From Shimia sp022448905 (GTDB lineage Bacteria > Pseudomonadota > Alphaproteobacteria > Rhodobacterales > Rhodobacteraceae), in contig NZ_CP138953.1 in assembly GCF_047126315.1 (NCBI RefSeq), positions 930,001-994,000 of the forward strand: a stretch of DNA of 64,000 nt. Reading direction: 5' to 3'. Below the pieces are notes generated by a model. It searched no databases. It was not told the DNA's origin and worked only from the letters and a program-made list of their open reading frames with translations. A program made the translations under genes and the position numbers. Positions 23,439-31,780 of the stretch are shown here, piece after piece. The first letter of the stretch is position 1. Each line of letters starts with the position of its first letter.

Positions 23439-24863
23439 ATGGCTGAGGAGAACACCACAGAGACCCAAACCACTGGCGACACGCAGGAATCCGAGCTCGA
23501 CCGCATCGCCGGGGCCGAGCGTGAGGTTGTGGCCGCCCAACCCAGCGAGAGCAACACGCAAACCACCGAAATCGCGCTCAGCATCTGGGATCAGGTGGTG
23601 GATTTTGGCGAAAGCCTCCTGCGGCCCTGGGCGTTTTACCAGGTGCTGATTGCGTTGGGGCTGCTCGCACTGGCCTATGCGCTGGCGGCAGTGATCAAAC
23701 CGCGGTTCTACGCCTGGCTCAAAACCCGCGAGGGTTGGTCCAAGCTGCGCTATCGCTACGCGATGATGGTGCACCGTCGCATGGTGCTGATCGTGTTCAA
23801 CGGGCTGATCTGGTTCACGGTCTGGGGCATGCGCGCGGTGACCTGGCCCAGTCGGTCTTATCTGTTGGTGGGATTGGCCAATTTGGCGCTGGCCTGGCTG
23901 GTGGTGGTGGTGGTTCTGCGGGTGGTGCAGAACACCACTCTGCGCACCTTCCTGCGCTATGGGGCTTGGATTTGGGTCACGCTGGTGCTCACCGGCCTGC
24001 GCGACGATGCGGTGCAGCTGATGGACAGCATGGCATTGGTGTTTGGTCAGACTCGCATTTCATTATGGATGATTGCGCAAGCGCTTGTTTTGCTGGGTCT
24101 GACCTTTGCCGTCACGCGGCTGCTTTCGCGCCAGGCCGACGCAAGGCTCAAGCGCAGCGAAGACATCTCCCCGTCCATGCGGGTGCTGTTTGGCAAGCTG
24201 CTGCAAGTCTTTCTCTACACAGCGGCCTTCTTTGTGGGGCTGCGCATCATCGGCTTTGATCTGCAGGGCCTCGCTTTCCTCACCGGCTTCATTGGCGTTG
24301 GACTTGGTTTTGGCTTGCAAAAGGTGGTGTCCAATCTGGTCTCCGGCCTGATCATTGTGATGGACAAATCGATCAAACCCGGCGACGTGATTTCGCTGGG
24401 CGAGACCTTTGGCTGGATCAACTCGCTGGGCGCGCGCTACATCTCTGTGGTCACGCGCGACGGCAAAGAATTCCTTATTCCCAACGAAGACCTGATCACC
24501 AATCAGGTGGTGAACTGGTCGCACTCGGACGCCTATGTGCGGCTCGATATCTTCTTTGGCACCGCTTACGGCGACGATCCGCATCTGGTGCGCAAGGTGG
24601 CGGTGGAGGCGGCACAGTCGGTCAAACGAGTGCTGCGCTACCCCAACACGCCGGTCTGTCACATCGTCGGCTTTGGCGACAGCAGCGTGGATTACATCCT
24701 GCGCTTCTGGATCGAAGATCCCACCGGCGGGCTGACCAACATTCGCGGCAATGTCTATCTCGCGCTCTGGGATGCCTTCCACGAGCACGGCATTTCGCTG
24801 CCCTTCCCACAGCGCGAGGTGCGCATGTTGGAGGGAGAGGACGGGCAGCCTACCCTCCCTTAG
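23439..24863 (+). CDS. MscS family mechanosensitive ion channel
   Basis: A 474-residue protein, start chosen at MAEENTTETQTTGDTQESEL. A hydrophilic N-terminus is followed by about four membrane segments (FYQVLIALGLLALAYALA, MVLIVFNGLIWFTVWGM, YLLVGLANLALAWLVVVVVL, WMIAQALVLLGLTFAVT). The pore-lining helix region is GFIGVGLGFGLQKVVSNLVS, then GLIIVMDKSIKPGDVI, with the beta domain ARYISVVTRDGKEFLIPNED. This is a mid-sized MscS homologue that would open on hypo-osmotic shock. It is monocistronic, with a terminator-like repeat 18 bp downstream. Confidence 0.93.
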   Translation: MAEENTTETQTTGDTQESELDRIAGAEREVVAAQPSESNTQTTEIALSIWDQVVDFGESLLRPWAFYQVLIALGLLALAYALAAVIKPRFYAWLKTREGWSKLRYRYAMMVHRRMVLIVFNGLIWFTVWGMRAVTWPSRSYLLVGLANLALAWLVVVVVLRVVQNTTLRTFLRYGAWIWVTLVLTGLRDDAVQLMDSMALVFGQTRISLWMIAQALVLLGLTFAVTRLLSRQADARLKRSEDISPSMRVLFGKLLQVFLYTAAFFVGLRIIGFDLQGLAFLTGFIGVGLGFGLQKVVSNLVSGLIIVMDKSIKPGDVISLGETFGWINSLGARYISVVTRDGKEFLIPNEDLITNQVVNWSHSDAYVRLDIFFGTAYGDDPHLVRKVAVEAAQSVKRVLRYPNTPVCHIVGFGDSSVDYILRFWIEDPTGGLTNIRGNVYLALWDAFHEHGISLPFPQREVRMLEGEDGQPTLP

Positions 24864-24880
24864 GCGCCTTCTCATTCTCT

Positions 24881-24930
24881 AAGTATCCCGGGGGAGCGCT
24901 TGGCTTGGCCAAGCGTGGGGGCTGGCCCCC
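24881..24930. repeat. G-rich terminator-like repeat (copy 2) downstream of mscS
   Basis: AAGTATCCCGGGGG (24881-24894) and GGGGGCTGGCCCCC (24917-24930) match the copy at 1282-1317. Here they are split by an extra perfect stem, CGCTTGGC/GCCAAGCG (24897-24915). Two strong hairpins directly after mscS suggest transcription termination. Confidence 0.65.
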
Positions 24931-25077
24931 TCTGCCAAAAACCGCTGAAAACCGCGCCAAACCGGCTGAGAGGCGCGAATCCCCCTTGCCTTTCGTTGAG
25001 AAAACCGCCAACCGGTGCTATCTTGAAATTACGCTCGGCACCGGGGCTGACGGGTGCGCTACAAGGAGGACAGACTT

Positions 25078-25479
25078 CTGTCTCTGAACACTGACGTGGC
25101 CAATGCTACTGACACTGGTTCGATTGTGACGTCGGACTCTCCGGATACGACAAGCGAGGCACTGCTTGCCCGTATTCTCACCTCTCTGGATGAAGACAAA
25201 GCCGAAGATGTGGTGCAGATCGATCTGCGCGGCAAAACCTCTATTGGCGATTACATGGTGATCTGCTCCGGGCGCTCCTCGCGTCAGGTGACGGCGATTG
25301 CTGAAAAGCTGATTGAGCGGCTGAAGTCCGAGTTTGGACGCGGCGCCAAGGTCGAAGGCAAGGACACAGGCGACTGGGTTCTGGTCGATACCGGCGACGT
25401 GATCTTGCACATCTTCCGTCCGGAGGTGCGTGAGTTCTACCAGCTCGAAAAGATGTGGGTGCCTGACGGTACCGCATAA
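25078..25479 (+). CDS. rsfS: Ribosome silencing factor RsfS
   Basis: The family core is LLARILTSLDEDKAEDVVQI, then DLRGKTSIGDYMVICSGRSS, RQVTAIAEKL and GDWVLVDTGDVILHIFRPEV followed by REFYQLEKMW. RsfS binds uL14 on the large ribosomal subunit and blocks subunit joining in stationary phase or starvation. The start is uncertain. A perfect AAGGAGG (25063-25069) is 8 nt before an in-frame CTG at 25078, which I give. GTG codons at 25054 (upstream of that ribosome site) and 25096 are the alternatives. It is followed by rlmH, the usual pairing. Confidence 0.92.
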   Translation: MSLNTDVANATDTGSIVTSDSPDTTSEALLARILTSLDEDKAEDVVQIDLRGKTSIGDYMVICSGRSSRQVTAIAEKLIERLKSEFGRGAKVEGKDTGDWVLVDTGDVILHIFRPEVREFYQLEKMWVPDGTA

Positions 25480-25489
25480 GACTTCTGGC

Positions 25490-25512
25490 GGCCTGCACTG
25501 TGCTTGCAGGCC
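25490..25512 (+). promoter_or_regulatory. Hairpin abutting the rlmH ribosome-binding site
   Basis: GGCCTGCA (25490-25497) and TGCAGGCC (25505-25512) form a perfect 8-bp stem. The rlmH ribosome site GGAGGG starts at the very next base (25513). The position suggests an effect on rlmH translation or partial termination after rsfS; no T-run follows. Confidence 0.45.
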
Positions 25513-25524
25513 GGAGGGCATGAC

Positions 25525-26001
25525 ATGGCACTGAAGGTGCATATCTGCGCCGTGGGAAAGCTGCGGTCTGGTCCCGAGCGCGACCTCCTTGATGACTACC
25601 TCACCCGATTTGATCGCACCGGACGGGCCTTGGGCCTGGGTCCGGTAGCAGTGCACGAGGTGGAAGACCGCAAGGGCGGCGGTATGGCGGCTGAAGCCGG
25701 TCTGCTCGAAGGTGTGATCCCCAAGGGGGCCGTGATCTGTGCACTGGATGAGCGCGGCAAGCTGATGAGCAGTCCTGAGTTTGCCAATAAGCTGGGTGGC
25801 TGGCGCGACGATGGGCGCGGTGATCTGGCCTTTGTGATTGGCGGGGCGGATGGCATTGACCCAAGTTTGCGCGCACGAGCAGACGCCAAGCTGAGCTTTG
25901 GTAAAATGGTTTGGCCACACATGCTGGCGCGGGTGATGCTGAGCGAGCAGCTCTATCGTGCCGCCAGCATTTTGGCCGGTGCACCTTACCACCGCGTCTA
26001 A
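25525..26001 (+). CDS. rlmH: 23S rRNA (pseudouridine1915-N3)-methyltransferase
   Basis: A 158-residue SPOUT methyltransferase starting MALKVHICAVGKLRSGPERD. The knot region has AVICALDERGKLMSS, then FVIGGADGIDPSLRARADAK for S-adenosylmethionine binding, and LSFGKMVWPHMLARVMLSEQ near the C-terminus. It methylates pseudouridine 1915 in helix 69 of 23S rRNA. I place the start at 25525; an ATG at 25520 is out of frame. Its ribosome site directly follows a hairpin. Confidence 0.96.
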   Translation: MALKVHICAVGKLRSGPERDLLDDYLTRFDRTGRALGLGPVAVHEVEDRKGGGMAAEAGLLEGVIPKGAVICALDERGKLMSSPEFANKLGGWRDDGRGDLAFVIGGADGIDPSLRARADAKLSFGKMVWPHMLARVMLSEQLYRAASILAGAPYHRV

Positions 26002-26049
26002 ATCTCTCCTCATCTTTTGAAATGTTAACCTGGGTGGGTGCTTCGAAAG

Positions 26050-26094
26050 CGCACCTCCGCAAAACAGTCGTGATACCGACGCAATACCGACGTG
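26050..26094 (-). repeat. 45-bp dispersed element, copy A
   Basis: On the minus strand the element begins CACGTCGGTATTGCGTCGG and ends GCGGAGGTGCG. It contains 11-bp units of the form GTCGGTATTGC in tandem. The same element occurs on the plus strand at 50894-50938 with 4 differences in 45. It lies 17 bp past the stop of the DUF599 gene. Confidence 0.8.
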
Positions 26095-26111
26095 GAAATT
26101 GACTGGTTAAC

Positions 26112-26810
26112 TCAGCGCGGTTCCTGCAGCAGTGCGGCACGGGATTGGGAGGCAAACTCACGCCGCCCCAGGACAACCACTGTTACCAATACACCAAGCA
26201 GCAGCATCACCGGCCCCAAAAGCCAGGCCGCCGCCGCCAACCCAAAATAGATCGCCCGAATCCCCCGATTAAAACTGCGTGAGGCGGTGATGTTGATGGT
26301 GCCCGCCTTCTTCGCACGCGACAGCGCTGTCGGGTCTTTGGCGTCATTTGGCACCGCCGCCATTAGCACCGAACAATAGCCGAAGAGCCTGTGAGACCAC
26401 ACAAATTTCAGAAATGCATTGCCGATAAACAGCAGCACCAGAACCAGTTTGAGTTCCAAGACGGAGGCCGGCTCCGCGGTCTGGGTGAGGTCTTTGGTCA
26501 CCCCGGCAATTTGGTCGGTATTCCCGATCAATGCCACCAGGCCCCCGATGGCGATCATCGAGGAGGAGGCAAAAAACGCCGTACTTTGCCGCAGATTTCC
26601 CATGATCTGCGCATCAAAAACCCGCACCTCCCGTGCCACATAGTGCACCATCCATTCCTGCCGATAAAACGCCATCAGGCGCGACACGGAAGGCCGGTTT
26701 TTTGGTGGGTTTTCAATAAGGTGCGTGGTCAGCGCCCAAGCCGATAGGATGGTCAAAACCGCGATGAAATCGAGGGCGGAAAACTGTGCGAGGAGGGTGT
26801 CTTTGATCAT
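26112..26810 (-). CDS. DUF599 domain membrane protein
   Basis: A 232-residue protein, MIKDTLLAQFSALDFIAVLT. Four membrane segments are visible (LDFIAVLTILSAWALTTHLI, STAFFASSSMIAIGGLVALI, LELKLVLVLLFIGNAFLKFV, AIYFGLAAAAWLLGPVMLLL). The stretch MAFYRQEWMVHYVAREVRVF and GTINITASRSFNRGIRAIYF are the conserved polar parts of DUF599. The family has no known function. It is divergent from glcD and convergent with rlmH. Confidence 0.85.
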   Translation of the reverse strand: MIKDTLLAQFSALDFIAVLTILSAWALTTHLIENPPKNRPSVSRLMAFYRQEWMVHYVAREVRVFDAQIMGNLRQSTAFFASSSMIAIGGLVALIGNTDQIAGVTKDLTQTAEPASVLELKLVLVLLFIGNAFLKFVWSHRLFGYCSVLMAAVPNDAKDPTALSRAKKAGTINITASRSFNRGIRAIYFGLAAAAWLLGPVMLLLGVLVTVVVLGRREFASQSRAALLQEPR

Positions 26811-26854
26811 GATCGCACCCTAACGTGAAGCGGTTGCGCTTGCCAGCCTCGATT

Positions 26855-26877
26855 ATTGGTTATATTAGTTTACCAAT
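26855..26877. promoter_or_regulatory. Inverted repeat over the glcD promoter region
   Basis: ATTGGT (26855-26860) and ACCAAT (26872-26877) flank TATATTAGTTT, which includes a TATATT that could serve as a -10. It lies just before the glcD ribosome site GGAGG. TGGT/ACCA arms suit a GntR (FadR-branch, GlcC-like) operator, but no such regulator gene is nearby. Confidence 0.4.
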
Positions 26878-26894
26878 TGTAGCGGAGGTCAGCC

Positions 26895-28358
26895 ATGGAC
26901 ATGCCAGCCCCAAATCCCGAGGTGCTTGCCAAAAAAGCCCGCATCGTCGCGCGTCTAAAAGAGGTGCTGCCAGCCGATGCCGTGATCTCCGACGAGGTCG
27001 AAGTCCGCGCCTATGAGTGCGACGCACTGACCGCCTACCGTTGCCCGCCTTTGGCTGCCGTCTTGCCGGCCTCAACAGAGGAGGTCGCGGCGGTGTTAAA
27101 AGTTTGTCATGCCGAGAATGTACCCGTTGTGCCGCGCGGCGCGGGCACCTCTTTGGCGGGCGGTTCCATGCCGACAGCGGATTCCATCATCCTTGGCGTC
27201 GCGCGTATGACGGAAGTGCTTGAAACGGATTATGAAAACCGCTTCATCCGCGTGCAAACCGGTCGCACCAATTTGAGCGTGTCCGGCGCCGTGGAGGAAG
27301 AAGGGTTCTTCTACGCACCCGATCCTTCCAGCCAGCTGGCCTGTGCGATTGCGGGCAATATTGCAATGAATTCCGGCGGGGCACATTGCCTGAAATATGG
27401 CGTGACCACCAACAACCTGATGGGCGTGACCATGGTGACCATGGAGGGTGAGATCGTCGAGATAGGCGGTGCCTATCTGGACGCTGGCGGGTTGGATCTA
27501 TTGGGCGTGATCTGCGGCAGCGAAGGTCAGCTTGGTGTCGTGACCGAAGCGACCTTGCGGATTTTGCACAAACCAGAAGGCGCGCGGCCTGTGTTGATGG
27601 GTTTTGACAGCAACGAAGTGGCGGGCCAGTGCGTGTCCGACATCATCAAGGCAGGTATTTTGCCTGTGGCGATTGAGTTTATGGACCGCCCTTGCATCCG
27701 AGCCACCGAAGCTTTCGCTGGTGCTGGCTACCCGGATTGCGAGGCGCTCTTGATTGTCGAGGTCGAAGGCTCTGACGAGGAAATCGACGCGCAGCTGGAA
27801 CGTATTTTGGCCATTGCGCGGGCGCACAGTCCTGTCGAACTGCGTGAAAGCACCAGTGCAGATGAAAGCGCGCGGATTTGGTTGGGGCGTAAGTCCGCCT
27901 TTGGCGCCATGGGGCAGATTAATGACTACATGTGCCTGGACGGAACCATCCCGGTGAGCCAGTTGCCGTATGTACTACGCCGGATTGGAGAGCTGAGCAA
28001 AGACTACGGTTTGGATGTGGGCAATGTATTTCATGCAGGCGACGGCAACATGCATCCATTGATCCTGTTTGATGCCAACAAGCCGGGTGATCTGGAAAAA
28101 TGCGAGGCCTTTGGCGCGGATATTCTGCGGCTTTGTGTCGAAGTTGGCGGTTGTCTGACTGGCGAGCATGGCGTGGGCATTGAGAAGCGGGATTTGATGG
28201 TGGATCAATACTTGCCAGAAGATCTGGATATCCAGATGGCGGTGAAAGATGTGTTTGATCCCAAATGGTTGCTGAACCCGGCCAAGGTGTTTCCCTTGGC
28301 CTCCAGGAAGCGCGCCGGATGGCGGCAGAATGACAAGCAGGGAGGGGCCAGACCCTAA
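26895..28358 (+). CDS. glcD: Glycolate oxidase FAD-binding subunit GlcD
   Basis: A 487-residue protein starting MDMPAPNPEVLAKKARIVAR, with GCGGAGG upstream. It belongs to the VAO/PCMH flavoprotein family: PVVPRGAGTSLAGGSMPTAD, CAIAGNIAMNSGGAHCLKYG, DLLGVICGSEGQLGVVTEAT, and late GNVFHAGDGNMHPLILFD and CLTGEHGVGIEKRDLM. It is the catalytic flavin subunit of the three-part GlcDEF complex that oxidises glycolate to glyoxylate at the membrane. The next gene, glcE, follows within 50 bp. Phytoplankton excrete glycolate, so this fits a marine heterotroph. A D-lactate dehydrogenase reading is less likely because glcE and glcF are adjacent. Confidence 0.96.
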   Translation: MDMPAPNPEVLAKKARIVARLKEVLPADAVISDEVEVRAYECDALTAYRCPPLAAVLPASTEEVAAVLKVCHAENVPVVPRGAGTSLAGGSMPTADSIILGVARMTEVLETDYENRFIRVQTGRTNLSVSGAVEEEGFFYAPDPSSQLACAIAGNIAMNSGGAHCLKYGVTTNNLMGVTMVTMEGEIVEIGGAYLDAGGLDLLGVICGSEGQLGVVTEATLRILHKPEGARPVLMGFDSNEVAGQCVSDIIKAGILPVAIEFMDRPCIRATEAFAGAGYPDCEALLIVEVEGSDEEIDAQLERILAIARAHSPVELRESTSADESARIWLGRKSAFGAMGQINDYMCLDGTIPVSQLPYVLRRIGELSKDYGLDVGNVFHAGDGNMHPLILFDANKPGDLEKCEAFGADILRLCVEVGGCLTGEHGVGIEKRDLMVDQYLPEDLDIQMAVKDVFDPKWLLNPAKVFPLASRKRAGWRQNDKQGGARP

Positions 28359-28407
28359 TGGCAACCAAGTTGCCAATTTATCGCGGATATTTGAAGGCCA
28401 AGAGAAA

Positions 28408-29547
28408 ATGATGACACCCTTAACAGAAGCAGAGCTGTCAGATGTGATTGCAGGCGCGAAGGGGCCGTTGCGCATTCAGGGCGGCGGCACGCGAGATATC
28501 GGCGCGCCTGTGCAAGGTGAGGTGTTGTCGACCGCTGGCTTGTCAGGCGTAACGCTGTATGAGCCGGGAGCGCTCACCTTGGTGGCCGTGGCGGGTACGC
28601 CTCTCGCGGATATAGAGGACACTCTGGCGGTAGAGGGGCAGAGGCTGGCCTTTGAGCCGGTGGATCATCGCGGTTTGCTTGGCACCACCGGCACATCGAC
28701 CATTGGCGGCGTGGTGGCGGGCAACATCAGCGGACCGCGCCGCATTCAAGTGGGTGCTTGCCGCGACAGCCTGTTGGGGGTTCGGTTTGTCGATGGCGCC
28801 GGGCGTGTGTTGAAGAATGGCGGGCGGGTGATGAAAAATGTCACCGGCTATGACTTGGTAAAGCTGATGGCCGGGAGCTGGGGCACGCTGGGCGTGCTGA
28901 CCGAGGTGAGTCTGAAGGTGCAGGCATTGCCTGAGGCCGTCGGCTGTGTCCTGATCAACGGATTATCGGACGAGGATGCGGTGGCGGCCATGAGTGCGGC
29001 GCTTGGGTCGCCATTTGATGTGAGCGGCGCGGCGCATGCGCCGTCCGGTGTGGATGGGCATCCGGTGACAATGATCCGGATTGAGGGGCTGGAGGCTTCT
29101 GTGGCCTATCGTGCGGCGAAGTTAACGGACGTCCTGGCCAGGTTTGGCGGTGAGGTGAGTGTTGAGCGCGATGCCGACAAGGTTGCGGTCGGCTGGGCCT
29201 GGGTGCGCGATGTGGCGGCGATGCAAGGCGGTGCAGGTGATGTCTGGCGGATTTCTGTCAAGCCAAGCGATGGGCCTGAGGTCGTTGAAAAATTGCGGGC
29301 TCTCTATGCAGATCTTCGGGTTTTGTACGATTGGGGCGGAGGATTGGTCTGGGTGCAAGTGCCAGCGGGAACCGATGTGCGTTCGGTGGCTTTTGAAGGG
29401 CACGCGACTTTGATCCGGAGCTCGCGTGAGACCCGTGCCTCTTTGCCGGTTTTCCATCCGGAACCGGCGCCGTTGGCGACCTTGTCGCAAGGCTTGCGGG
29501 CCAAATTTGATCCGCGCGGCATTTTGAACCCGGGATTGATGGGGTAA
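28408..29547 (+). CDS. glcE: Glycolate oxidase FAD-binding subunit GlcE
   Basis: A 379-residue protein beginning MMTPLTEAELSDVIAGAKGP. It has a shorter FAD-binding fold: PLRIQGGGTRDIGAPVQGEV, LLGTTGTSTIGGVVAGNISG, PRRIQVGACRDSLLGVRFVD and NGGRVMKNVTGYDLVKLMAG, then SWGTLGVLTEVSLKVQALPE. These are the conserved GlcE blocks. The frame is open to 28330, but that region overlaps glcD in another frame and lacks a ribosome site. The stop is 4 bp before glcF. It is a non-catalytic or auxiliary flavoprotein subunit of GlcDEF. Confidence 0.94.
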   Translation: MMTPLTEAELSDVIAGAKGPLRIQGGGTRDIGAPVQGEVLSTAGLSGVTLYEPGALTLVAVAGTPLADIEDTLAVEGQRLAFEPVDHRGLLGTTGTSTIGGVVAGNISGPRRIQVGACRDSLLGVRFVDGAGRVLKNGGRVMKNVTGYDLVKLMAGSWGTLGVLTEVSLKVQALPEAVGCVLINGLSDEDAVAAMSAALGSPFDVSGAAHAPSGVDGHPVTMIRIEGLEASVAYRAAKLTDVLARFGGEVSVERDADKVAVGWAWVRDVAAMQGGAGDVWRISVKPSDGPEVVEKLRALYADLRVLYDWGGGLVWVQVPAGTDVRSVAFEGHATLIRSSRETRASLPVFHPEPAPLATLSQGLRAKFDPRGILNPGLMG

Positions 29548-29551
29548 TTCG

Positions 29552-30874
29552 ATGCAAACCACATTCACCGAAGACCAACTCAAAGATCCGGGTATTCAGC
29601 GGGCCAATGAAATCTTGCGCGCTTGTGTTCATTGCGGGTTTTGCACCGCAACGTGCCCGACCTATCAGATGCTGGGCGATGAGCTCGACAGCCCAAGAGG
29701 GCGGATTTACCAGATCAAGGATATGCTGGAAAACGAGCGGGTGCCGGACGCCAAAACGGTCAAGCATATTGACCGCTGCCTGAGCTGTTTGGCCTGTATG
29801 ACCACCTGTCCAAGTGGGGTGCATTACATGCATCTGGTGGATCACGCGCGCGAGTACATTGAAGAGAACTATAGGCGTCCCCTTAGTGATCGGGTTTTGC
29901 GCTGGGTGTTGGCACAGATTTTACCATATCCGATGCGGTTCCGTTGGGCCTTGATTGGTGCCAAGCTGGGACGGCCGTTCCGGTTTTTGATGCCGGATGC
30001 ACGCCTCAAAGCGATGCTGGATATGGCGCCGAAGTCTATTCCGCCGGTCAGTCGAAACGATGATCCGCAGAGTTTTGCACCGGTGACGGAGAAAAAGATG
30101 CGGGTGGCTTTGATGACGGGCTGCGCGCAGAAAGCGCTGAACACCAATATCAATGATGCCACCATCCGGCTGTTGACGCGGCTGGGCTGCGAAGTGGTCG
30201 TGGCGGAGGGTGCTGGCTGCTGTGGGGCACTGACGCATCACATGGGCAAAACCAGTGAGAGCCATGCGACTGCCGCCAAGAACATCATAGCCTGGTGTGC
30301 GGAGATGGATGGCAAAGGGCTGGATGCGATTGTGATCAACACGTCGGGCTGTGGCACTACGGTGAAGGACTACGGGCACATGTTCCGCAATGATGATCTT
30401 GCCGCCGACGCAGCGCGGGTGAGTGGCCTTGCGATGGATGTGTCAGAGGTTTTGATGAACTTGGACCTGCCTGATGGGGCGGGTAAGGATACCATAGTGG
30501 CCTATCACGCGGCTTGTTCTTTGCAGCATGGCCAGCAAATCAAGACGTATCCCAAGGACCTACTGAAGAAGGCAGGGTTTACGGTTGTTGAGCCCGCAGA
30601 TAGCCATTTGTGCTGTGGCTCGGCGGGGACCTATAACTTGATGCAGCCGGAGATTTCCGGGCAACTTAAGGCGCGCAAGGTGCGTACACTTGAGGCCAAG
30701 AGCCCGGACATCATCGCAGCGGGCAATATCGGTTGCATGATGCAGATTGGCTCGGGCACCGATGTGCCGATTGTCCATACCGTTGAGTTGCTCGATTGGG
30801 CGACCGGCGGGCCGCAGCCGCGCGCGTTGACCGAGCCAGGAAAGACTGCACCAGAAATCCCTATCCTGCGTTAA
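29552..30874 (+). CDS. glcF: Glycolate oxidase iron-sulfur subunit GlcF
   Basis: A 440-residue protein starting MQTTFTEDQLKDPGIQRANE. Two [4Fe-4S] motifs are present: CVHCGFCTATCPTY and CLSCLACMTTCPSG. Two CCG domains follow, with GAGCCGALTHHMGK, and DSHLCCGSAGTYNLMQPEIS near the end. GlcF takes electrons from the flavin subunits and passes them to the quinone pool. It is the last gene of the glcDEF operon. No glcG or malate synthase gene follows. Confidence 0.96.
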   Translation: MQTTFTEDQLKDPGIQRANEILRACVHCGFCTATCPTYQMLGDELDSPRGRIYQIKDMLENERVPDAKTVKHIDRCLSCLACMTTCPSGVHYMHLVDHAREYIEENYRRPLSDRVLRWVLAQILPYPMRFRWALIGAKLGRPFRFLMPDARLKAMLDMAPKSIPPVSRNDDPQSFAPVTEKKMRVALMTGCAQKALNTNINDATIRLLTRLGCEVVVAEGAGCCGALTHHMGKTSESHATAAKNIIAWCAEMDGKGLDAIVINTSGCGTTVKDYGHMFRNDDLAADAARVSGLAMDVSEVLMNLDLPDGAGKDTIVAYHAACSLQHGQQIKTYPKDLLKKAGFTVVEPADSHLCCGSAGTYNLMQPEISGQLKARKVRTLEAKSPDIIAAGNIGCMMQIGSGTDVPIVHTVELLDWATGGPQPRALTEPGKTAPEIPILR

Positions 30875-30963
30875 TGGATTGATCTTCGCCTTGCCAAGCG
30901 TGTGCCCTATTTCTGCCGCAGGGTGCTATTACTTCGGTGGAAACGACGCGTGGAGAGCAGGCT

Positions 30964-31752
30964 GTGGTGCGACTTTTAACAATTCTGGGTGCAGTCCTTT
31001 GGGCGGGCGTGTCCGCAGCCCAGGACACAGCACTTCAACGGTTGGATACCGGCGAGGACAGTCGCGATTGGGGTGCTGTCGGGCGGTTGGAAATTGATGG
31101 GCGCGGGTTTTGCACCGGTGCTCTGATTGCGCCGGATCTGGTTCTGACAGCGGCGCATTGCCTTTATGACAAGAGCACTGGCGCGGCCTACGACGTGAAG
31201 CAGATCGAGTTCCGCGCCGGGTGGCGCAATGGGCGGGCGGAAGCGTATCGCTCTGTGCGGCGCGCGGTGGTGCATCCGAAATACGCTTATAGCGGCGATG
31301 CGCAGATCGAGACTGTGCAGAACGATCTGGCGTTGCTGGAGCTGCATCATCCCATTCGCAACAACCGGATTGCACCGTTTGAAACGTCCACGGATCTGAG
31401 AAAAGGGTCAAAAATCGGCGTGGTGTCTTATGCGGTTGGACGCGAGGCGGCGCCGTCTTTTCAGGAAGTGTGTCAGGTGATGGGGCGTCAGCGCGGCGTC
31501 TATGTGCTGTCTTGCAACATCGATTTTGGCAGCAGCGGGGCGCCGGTTTTTGTGTTTGAGGATGGTGCGGTGCGGATCGCGTCGGTGGTGGCTGCCAAGG
31601 CAGAGGTGCGGGGCAGCAAAGTGGCGCTTGGCACGGCGCTGGATCACAGCCTGCCAGAGCTGTTTGCCGCACGTGGGGTGGCGTCCGCGCAAGGGGCAAG
31701 AACCTCTCTACAGCAACGCAACAGCACCGGTGCGAAGTTTGTGCGCCCGTAA
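30964..31752 (+). CDS. Secreted trypsin-like serine protease (paralogue 1)
   Basis: The start is given at GTG 30964, six bases after GGAGAG; GTG 30937 and 30967 are alternatives. A signal peptide runs LLTILGAVLWAGVSA to Ala-Gln. The S1 triad, numbered from 30964, is His65 in LTAAHC, Asp121 in QNDLALLEL and Ser191 in FGSSGAPVF. The oxyanion GSSGAP replaces the common GDSGGP. Cysteines fit two disulfides. The C-terminus ends TGAKFVRP, nearly the same as the end of the next protein. It is probably periplasmic or exported. The target is unknown, and no inhibitor gene is adjacent. Confidence 0.87.
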   Translation: MVRLLTILGAVLWAGVSAAQDTALQRLDTGEDSRDWGAVGRLEIDGRGFCTGALIAPDLVLTAAHCLYDKSTGAAYDVKQIEFRAGWRNGRAEAYRSVRRAVVHPKYAYSGDAQIETVQNDLALLELHHPIRNNRIAPFETSTDLRKGSKIGVVSYAVGREAAPSFQEVCQVMGRQRGVYVLSCNIDFGSSGAPVFVFEDGAVRIASVVAAKAEVRGSKVALGTALDHSLPELFAARGVASAQGARTSLQQRNSTGAKFVRP

Positions 31753-31780
31753 TTTGCGGGTGGGTTTAGGAGGTTATTCC

